From Burkholderiaceae bacterium (lineage in GTDB: Bacteria > Pseudomonadota > Gammaproteobacteria > Burkholderiales > Burkholderiaceae): a DNA stretch of 6,299 bases. Positions 1-6,299 of this stretch are shown one piece after another (position 1 is the first letter of the stretch; every line of letters starts with the position of its first letter). The translations under genes were made by a program, and so were the position numbers. The notes beneath the pieces are model-generated. The model made no database searches and was not told the DNA's origin. It saw only the letters and a program-made list of their open reading frames with translations. The stretch lies in assembly GCA_030151165.1 (NCBI GenBank), contig JASLEM010000458.1, forward strand, positions 1 to 6,299, given 5' to 3'.

Positions 1-526
1 CCGTCACAGCCGTCACAGCGACGAGCGCGCCCGCGCCGCGCGCGTCCCGCCCGCGCGCGAGCAACGCGCCGACGACGAGCACCGCCGGCAGCACGAGGTA
101 GAACTGCTCCTCGATGCACAACGACCACGCATGCGAGAACGCGGTGCCGGCCTGCAGGCCGATGTTCTGGGTGAAGGTCAGGAAGCGCCACAGCGGCGGC
201 GGCGGTCGGCCGCCGAGCGATTCGGGGAACAGGAAGTAGGCCGCGAGCACGACCCAGAAGACCGGCAACGTGCGCAAGGCGCGGCGCGCGTAGAAGCGCG
301 GCAGCGACAGCGCGCGGCCGCGCACGATGCCCGCGAACAGCTGGTTGGCGATCAGGTAGCCGCTCAGCACGAAGAACAGGTCGACGCCGACCCAGCCGAC
401 CTCGCCCGGCCAGCCGAAGGTCGACGTGCCGCTGACGAAGGCGGTGTAGTGCGACATGAAGACGAGCGCGATCGCGGCGGCGCGCAGCGTGTCGAGGCCG
501 GGGTTGCGGGAGCGGGTGGCGGTCAT
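1..526 (-). CDS. Acyltransferase 3 family membrane protein (OafA/YrhL-like), N-terminal part, cut by the window edge
   Basis: The first 175 codons of a membrane-bound O-acyltransferase are visible, and the rest lies beyond the left edge. Family members move acyl groups (often acetyl) onto sugars of lipopolysaccharide, capsule, Nod factor or peptidoglycan. The start is ATG at 526-524 and the protein opens with the family-typical NPGLDTLRAAAIALVFMSHY. Visible landmarks are the conserved His26 in the first helix, the second hydrophobic block around residues 48-61 (DLFFVLSGYLIA), the basic FYARRALRTLP segment at 78-88, a hydrophobic stretch at 89-100, and WSLCIEEQFYL at 134-144, which matches the family's WSLxxEExFY motif. 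A further hydrophobic helix starts at about 145. No good Shine-Dalgarno precedes the ATG, but the N-terminus aligns naturally with the family and no in-frame upstream ATG is close. The acceptor substrate cannot be told from this fragment. The family call is very secure. Confidence 0.93.
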   Translation of the reverse strand, partial: MTATRSRNPGLDTLRAAAIALVFMSHYTAFVSGTSTFGWPGEVGWVGVDLFFVLSGYLIANQLFAGIVRGRALSLPRFYARRALRTLPVFWVVLAAYFLFPESLGGRPPPPLWRFLTFTQNIGLQAGTAFSHAWSLCIEEQFYLVLPAVLVVGALLARGRDARGAGALVAVTAVT

Positions 527-676
527 GTCGGAAGGCAGGCGGCGAGCAGTCGTGAAGGCACGCGGATCGTACGGCCAGGGGTATCGGGCGAGGCAGGGAT
601 TGCGACGGGCGGCGGTTTGCGCAGCCCGGCCGACGGCGCGAGCATGGAGCTAACTGCCCTACGCGTCGCCGGCGCC

Positions 677-1456
677 TCAGCGCGACGCCGCCGACGCGGG
701 GCGCCCGAAGTTTGCGAGCGCGACCACGAGCTCGGGCGCGTCGACGATCGTGTTGTGGCTGGCCTTGGGCACCTGCACGTACGTGACCTGCCCGCGCGTG
801 AAGCGGGCACGCAGCTGCTCGGTGCTGGCGGCCGGGATCACCTCGTCGCGCTCGGCCGCGACGATCAGCGTGGGCGCGGTGATGCGCGGCACGTAGCGCC
901 ACGATTCGTACTTGTCGATCAGCAGCCAGCTCACCGGCACCCAGGGGAAGTCCTTCTGCGCAATGCCCAGCAGGCTGTCGTACGGCGTCACCAGCACGAG
1001 GCGCGACACCGGCCGCGTGCTCGCGAGCCGCGCCGCGACGCCGCTGCCGAGGCTGCGGCCGACGACGATCACGTCCGGATGCTGGGCGTGCACCTTGTCG
1101 AACAGGCTCGCGGCGTCCTCGGTGATCGCGGCCTCGCTCGGCCGCCCCGCGCTGCCGCCGTAACCGCGGTAGTGCAGCATGACGATCTCGCGGTCGGGGA
1201 ACGCGGCCAGCATCGGGCCGAGGCTGCTCGACACGTCCTCCCCGTTGCCGCCGAAATAGAGCACCGCGCCGGGCCCCGCGTGCGGGCGCACCGTCAGCTG
1301 CAGCAGCGCGTCGGGGCGCTGGAACGGCGCGGCCGATTCCGTCGGCCCGAGCCGGCGCGGCTGCGGGAAGTACTGGAGGTGGCGCTGGTAGAAGAAGAGG
1401 CCGGCGCACACGCCGACGTAGACGAGCACGACGGCGCCGAGGATCAGGGTCAGCAT
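677..1456 (-). CDS. Membrane-anchored alpha/beta hydrolase, serine-hydrolase type
   Basis: A 259-residue alpha/beta-hydrolase of the ABHD13/Bem46-like kind, probably an esterase, lipase or peptidase of unknown substrate. Residues 1-22 form one hydrophobic helix, either an uncleaved anchor or signal sequence, so the enzyme likely faces the periplasm. The catalytic triad is readable: nucleophile Ser135 in GRSLGSG, Asp204 in AERDEVIP and His234 in KASHNTIVD. The oxyanion region is YFGGNGED (68-74) and LHYRGYGGSAG (94-104) is typical of this subgroup. The start at 1456-1454 (ATG) was chosen because it begins the hydrophobic segment. The frame stays open to 1783, but that extension is low-complexity Arg/Pro/Gly sequence without family character. 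A GTG at 1465-1463 is an alternative start, and neither candidate has a clear ribosome binding site. The acyltransferase gene lies 150 bases downstream on the same strand, and a functional link is not evident. Confidence 0.93.
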   Translation of the reverse strand: MLTLILGAVVLVYVGVCAGLFFYQRHLQYFPQPRRLGPTESAAPFQRPDALLQLTVRPHAGPGAVLYFGGNGEDVSSSLGPMLAAFPDREIVMLHYRGYGGSAGRPSEAAITEDAASLFDKVHAQHPDVIVVGRSLGSGVAARLASTRPVSRLVLVTPYDSLLGIAQKDFPWVPVSWLLIDKYESWRYVPRITAPTLIVAAERDEVIPAASTEQLRARFTRGQVTYVQVPKASHNTIVDAPELVVALANFGRPASAASR

Positions 1457-1570
1457 GCGGATCACGGAGGGCTCGGTGGAAGGCCCGGCGACGAGCCGGC
1501 GCGTCGGTCGGGCGACCTCGGGGCATTCTGCCTGCGAACCACGATTGCGCTGCGCCGGCCGCCGCTGCCC

Positions 1571-1585
1571 TGCTGCGCCGCAGCA
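1571..1585. repeat. Short inverted repeat (6-base arms, 3-base spacer), possible operator
   Basis: TGCTGC, then GCC, then GCAGCA: the arms are perfect complements. It sits about 115 bases from the hydrolase start and about 230 bases from the aldehyde dehydrogenase start. Such a dyad could be a regulator site, but in DNA this rich in G and C, six-base arms also occur by chance, and there is no second copy in the region. Low confidence that it is functional. Confidence 0.2.
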
Positions 1586-1703
1586 TCGCCCACGCCCCGG
1601 CGGCGAGCCCGCGACGCGGCGCGACATGATGCGCTCGCGACGTGTCCATTCGCCGTCCGCCCTGGGGCCGCACTGACGCCAGCGAGGCCTTTGGGCCCGA
1701 TTC

Positions 1704-1732
1704 TTGACAGGCGGGCGTGGCGATCGCAATGT
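1704..1732 (+). promoter_or_regulatory. Candidate sigma-70 promoter for the aldehyde dehydrogenase gene (weak)
   Basis: TTGACA at 1704-1709 matches the -35 consensus exactly. At the ideal 17-base spacing the -10 position is CAATGT (1727-1732), which agrees with TATAAT at only two positions, so an activator would probably be needed if this promoter is real. It would give a leader of roughly 75 bases before the start codon. The call rests on the -35 match and on location only. Confidence 0.25.
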
Positions 1733-1801
1733 CCCGGAGGGCGGGGTGCGCACCGCGCGAAGACGCGGTCCGACGTGCTCCATCGACAGCCAGCAACCAT
1801 C

Positions 1802-1807
1802 AGGAGA
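1802..1807 (+). promoter_or_regulatory. Ribosome binding site that fixes the aldehyde dehydrogenase start
   Basis: AGGAGA lies five bases before ATG 1813. It decides in favour of this start over an in-frame upstream ATG at 1717, which has no such site and would add 32 residues of non-family sequence. Confidence 0.8.
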
Positions 1808-1812
1808 CCACC

Positions 1813-3333
<1,521 letters not shown>

Positions 3334-3362
3334 CAGGATCGCCGTCCTGCCCTGACGACGTC

Positions 3363-3399
3363 GGGCGCCGCACGCGAGGGCTTGCGGCGCCCCTTTTTT
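3363..3399 (+). terminator. Rho-independent terminator after the aldehyde dehydrogenase gene
   Basis: Arms GGGCGCCGC (3363-3371) and GCGGCGCCC (3384-3392) are perfect complements. One further A-T pair can form inside, leaving a loop of about 10 bases. After one C comes a run of six T (3394-3399). This is a textbook intrinsic terminator on the plus strand. It lies between the aldehyde dehydrogenase stop (3333) and the DUF779 start (3423), so it would reduce or end transcription before the second gene. Confidence 0.88.
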
Positions 3400-3422
3400 C
3401 CGACCTCGCGAAAGTTGACACC

Positions 3423-3830
3423 ATGACGGCCACCGCCATCGACACGAGCATCGAGACCCCCGCCCAGGTCGTCGCGACCGACGCGGCGATCGCGCTGATC
3501 GACCGCCTGAAAGCGCGCTACGGCGATCTGATGTTCCACCAGTCCGGCGGCTGCTGCGACGGCAGCGCGCCGATGTGCTTCCCGCTCGGCGACTTCCTGC
3601 TCGGCGACAGCGACCGCCACCTCGGCGACATCGGCGGCGTGCCGTTCTACATCAGCGAGTCGCAGTACGAATACTGGAGCCACACGCAGCTGATCATCGA
3701 CGTCGTGCCCGGCCGCGGCGGCATGTTCTCGCTCGAAGGCCCCGAAGGCCTGCGCTTCCTCACGCGTTCGCGCTTCTACGAGGACGCCGAGTGGGACGCG
3801 CTGGTGGCGAGCGGCAAGGCGAAGAACTGA
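3423..3830 (+). CDS. DUF779 family protein, linked to aldehyde dehydrogenase
   Basis: A 135-residue protein that I recognise as DUF779, a family with no firmly established function that is very often encoded next to ExaC-type aldehyde dehydrogenases. The conserved core starts at about residue 20 (AIALIDRLKARYGDLMFHQS). It continues with a Cys-rich segment, HQSGGCCDGSAPMC at 39-52 (Cys44, Cys45, Cys52, plus His39), then LGDIGGVPFYIS (67-78), YEYWSHTQLIIDVVPGRGG (82-100) and FSLEGPEGLRF (102-112). The clustered Cys and His could bind metal or form a redox site, but this is inference. No signal peptide or membrane helix is visible. The first 15-20 residues look variable. ATG 3423 has only a weak GAAAG site (3410-3414) upstream. 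The same frame stays open far to the left across the aldehyde dehydrogenase, but that part is shadow sequence. A genuine terminator separates it from the dehydrogenase gene. Confidence 0.92.
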   Translation: MTATAIDTSIETPAQVVATDAAIALIDRLKARYGDLMFHQSGGCCDGSAPMCFPLGDFLLGDSDRHLGDIGGVPFYISESQYEYWSHTQLIIDVVPGRGGMFSLEGPEGLRFLTRSRFYEDAEWDALVASGKAKN

Positions 3831-3909
3831 GCGTACCCGCCGGCAAAGCACGGCGCCGCGCGTTCCGTTGCAGAATGGTCGCGTCGCGGCGACGCCGCCC
3901 TCCCCGTAC

Positions 3910-3913
3910 GGAG
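3910..3913 (+). promoter_or_regulatory. Ribosome binding site that sets the VOC protein start
   Basis: GGAG lies five bases before ATG 3919. It favours this start over the in-frame ATG at 3868, whose 17 extra residues do not look like the family and lack a Shine-Dalgarno. Confidence 0.65.
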
Positions 3914-3918
3914 CGTCC

Positions 3919-4311
3919 ATGAACCTCGCCGAAGCCACGATCGGCCAGTTGCTCGTCCCGGTCGACGACTTCGACCGCGGCATCTCCTTCTACCGCGACA
4001 CCCTCGGCCTGCCCTTCCTGATCGCCGCGCCGCCGCAGATGGCGTTCTTCCAGTGCGGCGACGTGCGCCTGCTCGTCGGCGTGCTGCCGCCGGGCCAGGC
4101 GCCGCAGCGCGGCTCCGCGATCTATTTCCGCGTCGCGGACATCCACGCCGTGCACGCGTCGCTCGTCGCCCTCGAGGTCGAATTCGCCAGCGCGCCGCAT
4201 GCCGTCCACCGCACGCCCACGTCGACGCTGTGGCTCGCGGAGTTCAAGGATCCGGACGGCAACGCGCTGGCGCTGATGTGCGACGTGCCCGCCGCGGCCG
4301 ACGCCGCATGA
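3919..4311 (+). CDS. VOC family protein (glyoxalase/bleomycin-resistance fold)
   Basis: A 130-residue single-domain member of the vicinal oxygen chelate superfamily, which includes glyoxalase I, ring-cleaving dioxygenases and antibiotic-binding proteins. Two beta-alpha-beta-beta-beta halves can be read: residues 6-55 (IGQLLVPVDDFDRGISFYRD onward) and 65-121 (SAIYFRVADIHAVHASL onward), ending in LWLAEFKDPDGNALALM at 104-120, the typical last strand. Glu108 matches the usual C-terminal metal ligand. At the first ligand position there is Gln10, and the position near Ala67 that often carries His does not. The metal site thus looks incomplete compared with glyoxalase I, so the reaction should not be assumed. 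HRTPTSTLWLAEF is characteristic of one conserved, uncharacterised VOC subgroup. The protein is probably cytoplasmic. Its stop overlaps the next start as ATGA, indicating translational coupling with the DUF2007 gene. Confidence 0.93.
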   Translation: MNLAEATIGQLLVPVDDFDRGISFYRDTLGLPFLIAAPPQMAFFQCGDVRLLVGVLPPGQAPQRGSAIYFRVADIHAVHASLVALEVEFASAPHAVHRTPTSTLWLAEFKDPDGNALALMCDVPAAADAA

Positions 4312-4796
4312 CCCACCCGCTGGACGCCCTCTTCCCGTCGAACGACCGCATCGCGCCCGCGCGACCCGGCGCGTCGGGCGACGCGCCGCCGCCGTATCCG
4401 GGCGAGATGGTCACGGTCGCGCGGCGCTTCAATTCGCTCGAGGCCGAGCTGCTGCGCGGCCGCCTCGAGGCCGACGGCATCCCCGCCACGCTCGGCGACC
4501 CGCACACCGTGCAGACCGACTCCCTGCTCACCGTCGCGCTCGGCGGCGTGCGCATCCTCGTGCCGACGGCGTACGAGCGGCAGGCGCTGCGCACCGTCGC
4601 GGACGTCGACGGCGGCGCCTTCGCGCTCGAGGACGGCGCGGACGTCAGCGACGACGCGCCGGACGCCACCGACGCCCCGGGCGCCGGCCACGCGAGCGTC
4701 TTCGCGCGCGTCCGCAACATCGGGCTCGCGATCATCGTGGCCATCGTCGCCTGCAAGCTCGCCGCGGTCGCCTGGCTCCTGGTCTCGCACGGCTGA
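4308..4796 (+). CDS. DUF2007 domain protein with C-terminal membrane helix
   Basis: A 162-residue protein. Residues about 34-102 (MVTVARRFNSLEAELLRGRL to about RTVADVD) match the DUF2007 family, described as putative signal-transducing proteins with a PII-like fold. The pattern of acting on one chain, with LEAELLRGRLEADGIPATLGD followed by GGVRILVPTAYERQAL, is characteristic. A Pro/Ala-rich leader (about 1-33) precedes it. An acidic low-complexity linker (about 108-128, rich in Asp and Ala) leads to a single hydrophobic helix at 139-158. I infer a soluble domain tethered to the inner membrane, with the N-terminus in the cytoplasm. The start ATG overlaps the VOC stop in ATGA, and the methyltransferase begins 12 bases after this stop, so the three are probably co-transcribed. 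The function is unknown. Confidence 0.85.
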   Translation: MTHPLDALFPSNDRIAPARPGASGDAPPPYPGEMVTVARRFNSLEAELLRGRLEADGIPATLGDPHTVQTDSLLTVALGGVRILVPTAYERQALRTVADVDGGAFALEDGADVSDDAPDATDAPGAGHASVFARVRNIGLAIIVAIVACKLAAVAWLLVSHG

Positions 4797-4808
4797 TCCG
4801 CCGGCGCA

Positions 4809-5606
4809 ATGCCCCCACGGCGGGGCGGCGCGGCCCGAGGCGCATACTCCCCGACTTCCTTCCCGTTTCCCGAAGCGCTTCGTGCGGGCTTCGCGCCCCA
4901 CGTCATGCCCGGTTATCTCGTCAAGCAGGAACGCGTCGCCATCGCCGGCGTCGAGGATCTCCTGATCCGCTCGCTCCTCGACAAGCAGCAGTTCTCCGAC
5001 CCGCAGGGCGACGCCGAGCGGCTGGGCATCTCGTCGTCGCTGTGGCCGCTGTTCGGGCTGCTGTGGCCGTCGGGCATGCACCTCGCGGTGCGGCTGGGCG
5101 CGCGCGGCGTCGTGGCGGGCGACCGCATCCTCGAGATCGGCTGCGGGCTGGGCCTGGCCAGCATCGTCGCCCACCGCGCCGGCGCCGACGTGACCGCCAG
5201 CGACTGCCATCCGCTCGCCGGCCGCTTCCTCTCGGCCAACCTGCGCCTGAACGACCTCGCGCCGATGAAGTACCGCCACGGGCAGTGGCCGGGCCTCGTG
5301 CTGCCGCGCGACGGGTTGATCGAGCCGGCACCGACCGTCGTGGGCGGGCTGTTCGACCTGATCGTCGGCAGCGACGTGCTCTACGAACGCGACGAGGCCG
5401 GCACGCTCGCCGACTTCATCGCCCGCCTCGCGGCGCCGGTCGCCGAGGTCTGGATCGTCGACCCGAACCGCGGCAACCGCAGCGCGTTCCACAGGAACAT
5501 GGCACGCCACGGCTTCGCGATGCGCGAGGAGCACCTCGACCACGCGGCGCTGGACGGCGTGGCGGCGTACAAGGGCCGCATGCTGACGTATGCGCGCGCG
5601 GGCTGA
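4809..5606 (+). CDS. SAM-dependent methyltransferase, METTL21/ETFB-lysine-methyltransferase-like
   Basis: A 265-residue class I (seven-beta-strand) methyltransferase. Numbered from ATG 4809, motif I is LEIGCGLGLASIV at 108-120, followed by the acidic strand end in VTASDCHPLA (128-137). FDLIVGSDVLYE at 182-193 carries the DxxY-type signature of the METTL/Methyltransf_16 group, whose characterised members methylate protein lysines. IRSLLDKQQF (53-62) and LWPLFGLLWPSG (78-89) are conserved N-terminal elements of the bacterial subgroup, and VWIVDPNRGNRSAF (214-227) follows the core. I infer a protein substrate, not a small molecule, but the target is unknown. The start is uncertain: neither ATG 4809 nor ATG 4905 (Met33, giving 233 residues) has a Shine-Dalgarno. 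I chose 4809 because PEALRAGFAPHVMPGYLVKQ reads as protein-like up to the conserved part, though the first 20 residues are doubtful. It closely follows the DUF2007 gene. Confidence 0.92.
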   Translation: MPPRRGGAARGAYSPTSFPFPEALRAGFAPHVMPGYLVKQERVAIAGVEDLLIRSLLDKQQFSDPQGDAERLGISSSLWPLFGLLWPSGMHLAVRLGARGVVAGDRILEIGCGLGLASIVAHRAGADVTASDCHPLAGRFLSANLRLNDLAPMKYRHGQWPGLVLPRDGLIEPAPTVVGGLFDLIVGSDVLYERDEAGTLADFIARLAAPVAEVWIVDPNRGNRSAFHRNMARHGFAMREEHLDHAALDGVAAYKGRMLTYARAG

Positions 5607-5705
5607 CGAGCACGCGGATGCCCGCATTGCCGCATCGCGCGCGCGACACGGAACGCGGATTGCCGCAAACTCCCGAGGTCGCTCCGCGCGACAAAGGAGT
5701 GCGCC
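5607..5705 (+). promoter_or_regulatory. Intergenic gap with a repeated 9-base word and a good ribosome binding site
   Basis: This 99-base gap lies between the methyltransferase and the small protein. The word ATTGCCGCA occurs twice, at 5626-5634 and 5659-5667, exactly 33 bases apart. An imperfect dyad surrounds the first copy: CGCGGATGC (5613-5621) and GCATCGCG (5632-5639), with one unpaired G. No T run follows, so it is not an obvious terminator. AAAGGAG at 5693-5699 is a near-perfect Shine-Dalgarno, six bases before ATG 5706. The repeats may be regulator sites for an independent promoter, but I see no clear -35/-10 pair. Confidence 0.35.
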
Positions 5706-5918
5706 ATGAATCCCCTCGTCAATCGCAACCACACGGCCACCGACATCGGCCGGCCGCCGCCGGCGGACGCGCCGTCGCAGGTCGTGCCCTGGGCCGAGAC
5801 CTCGGCGCACAGCATCGGTGCCGACGACGCGGCCACGCGCTACCAGGGCGACCTGTTCCTGCCCGGCTGGCTGCGCATCGAGCTGCAACCCACCGCCGAG
5901 CAGGGGCCCGGCGCCTGA
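5706..5918 (+). CDS. Small protein of unknown function, 70 residues
   Basis: I do not recognise this protein. It is supported as a real gene by the strong AAAGGAG ribosome binding site six bases upstream and by amino-acid usage that is less Arg/Pro-biased than the shadow frames here. It also fits neatly between the methyltransferase and the convergent YceI-type gene. It is hydrophilic and Pro/Ala-rich for the first 45 residues (MNPLVNRNHTATDIG start), and ends in a more ordered-looking segment, YQGDLFLPGWLRIELQPTAE at 46-65, that may be the conserved part. There are no Cys residues, no signal peptide and no membrane helix. It could be a small cytoplasmic protein with a disordered N-terminus. 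It may be the last gene of the VOC-DUF2007-methyltransferase unit or have its own promoter, since the 99-base gap leaves both possible. Confidence 0.65.
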   Translation: MNPLVNRNHTATDIGRPPPADAPSQVVPWAETSAHSIGADDAATRYQGDLFLPGWLRIELQPTAEQGPGA

Positions 5919-5937
5919 GCCGCGCGCCGCGCTGCGC

Positions 5938-6299
5938 TCACTTCGAGGCGATCGCCTCGACCTGGATGCGCAGGTTCACGGCCATGTCGAAGCCGTAGTC
6001 CTTGCCGGCCGGCATGCCGAACTCGTCGCGCTGGATCGTCGCATAGACGTCCGCGCCGCAGACCTCACGCTTGAGCATCGGGTGCGGCATGCACTTGAAC
6101 TTGCGGATGTCGAGCGTCACCGGCTTCGTCACGCCGTGCAGCGTCAGCGTGCCGGGCGCATGCGTCGGCGCACCGTCGACGAAGTCGGCCAGCGTGCCCT
6201 TGAACGTCGCCTTCGGGTACTTCGCGCTCTCGAACAGGTCCTTGCCCTTCGCCTCCTTGTCGAGCGCGGCGAGCCCGAAGTCGGCGCTGTTCATGTCGA
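5938..6299 (-). CDS. YceI family protein, C-terminal part, cut by the window edge
   Basis: About 120 C-terminal residues of a YceI-type protein are visible, and the N-terminal part, with any signal peptide, lies beyond the right edge. The family has a lipocalin-like beta barrel that binds isoprenoid or other lipid-like ligands, and members are usually periplasmic. Visible features are MNSADFGLAALDKEAKGKDL at the edge, FESAKYPKATFKGTL, the strand GTLTLHGVTKPVTLDI that is diagnostic of YceI, and the pair of cysteines in KCMPHPMLKREVCGADVYA, as seen in many proteobacterial members and possibly a disulphide. DEFGMPAGKDYGF and a final beta strand, DMAVNLRIQVEAIAS, complete the domain. The ATG at 6294-6292 is an internal Met, not the start, because a full YceI protein is about 190 residues and the frame continues to the edge. 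It is convergent with the small protein gene, with 19 bases between the two stops. Confidence 0.93.
   Translation of the reverse strand, partial: DMNSADFGLAALDKEAKGKDLFESAKYPKATFKGTLADFVDGAPTHAPGTLTLHGVTKPVTLDIRKFKCMPHPMLKREVCGADVYATIQRDEFGMPAGKDYGFDMAVNLRIQVEAIASK

Larger units (their letters stand above)
1457..1812. promoter_or_regulatory. Divergent intergenic region between the hydrolase and the aldehyde dehydrogenase
   Basis: This 356-base stretch separates the start of the minus-strand hydrolase from the start of the plus-strand aldehyde dehydrogenase, so it should hold promoters for both. Open frames cross it on both strands, but their translations are Arg/Ala/Pro-rich and resemble no protein, as expected for shadows in very GC-rich DNA. 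I see a TTGACA -35-like hexamer at 1704-1709, a short perfect inverted repeat at 1571-1585, and a ribosome binding site at the right end. Related AcoD/ExaC-type genes are often controlled by sigma-54 and a Fis-type activator, but I found no convincing GG-N10-GC element. The regulator is unknown. Confidence 0.6.

Noticed and set aside
1457..1783. Upstream extension of the hydrolase frame on the minus strand
   Set aside because: The added residues are Arg/Pro/Gly-rich and would place sequence ahead of what looks like an N-terminal signal anchor.
1717..1812. Earlier in-frame ATG for the aldehyde dehydrogenase
   Set aside because: The 32 extra residues lack family similarity, and the clear ribosome binding site at 1802-1807 points to ATG 1813, which gives the standard 506 residues.
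3415..3420. TTGACA directly before the DUF779 start, considered as a -35 element
   Set aside because: A -10 element at normal spacing would fall inside the coding region, and transcription would begin downstream of the start codon.
4871..4882. Perfect 12-base palindrome CGAAGCGCTTCG near the methyltransferase start
   Set aside because: It lies within the likely coding region, has no partner site, and palindromes of this composition are common in such GC-rich DNA.
4122..5888. Open frame of 588 codons on the minus strand, opposite the VOC, DUF2007, methyltransferase and small-protein genes
   Set aside because: It crosses four independent plus-strand genes and gives low-complexity Arg/Ala/Asp/Val sequence, so it is a shadow of codon bias.
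5910..5937. Possible hairpin between the convergent stops of the small protein and the YceI-type gene
   Set aside because: Only about five GC pairs can form and no T run follows on either strand, so it is not supported as a terminator.

Overview
This GC-rich window codes densely on both strands and reads as an ordinary chromosomal segment. The protein families and neighbourhoods (an AcoD/ExaC-type aldehyde dehydrogenase followed by a DUF779 protein, a VOC protein, a DUF2007 protein, a YceI-type protein) suggest a betaproteobacterium, probably Burkholderiales. That is an inference from gene content and protein style, because no rRNA or other marker gene is present. I see no tRNA, rRNA, CRISPR array, insertion sequence, integrase or phage gene.

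Left part (1-1456, minus strand): the N-terminal half of a membrane acyltransferase of the OafA/YrhL (acyltransferase 3) family runs off the left edge. A complete, membrane-anchored alpha/beta hydrolase lies upstream of it on the same strand. A 356-base non-coding stretch (1457-1812) separates the hydrolase from the divergently read plus-strand genes. It is the likely site of control for both directions, but I could identify only weak promoter-like elements in it.

Centre (1813-3830, plus strand): a complete 506-residue NAD(P)-dependent aldehyde dehydrogenase with all catalytic residues is followed by a 135-residue DUF779 protein with a Cys-rich motif. The two families are commonly neighbours. 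Here a strong intrinsic terminator (stem, loop and six T) lies between them, so the second gene is either expressed by readthrough or has its own weak start.

Right part (3919-5918, plus strand): a VOC (glyoxalase-fold) protein overlaps by ATGA a DUF2007 protein with a C-terminal membrane helix. A METTL-type protein methyltransferase follows closely. These three probably form one transcription unit. A 70-residue protein of unknown function with a very good ribosome binding site comes next. Convergent to it, the C-terminal part of a YceI-type protein enters from the right edge.

I did not find evidence for a new multi-gene system. The points most worth a second look are the terminator inside the aldehyde dehydrogenase/DUF779 pair, the uncharacterised DUF779 protein, the VOC-DUF2007-methyltransferase cluster and the small orphan protein.
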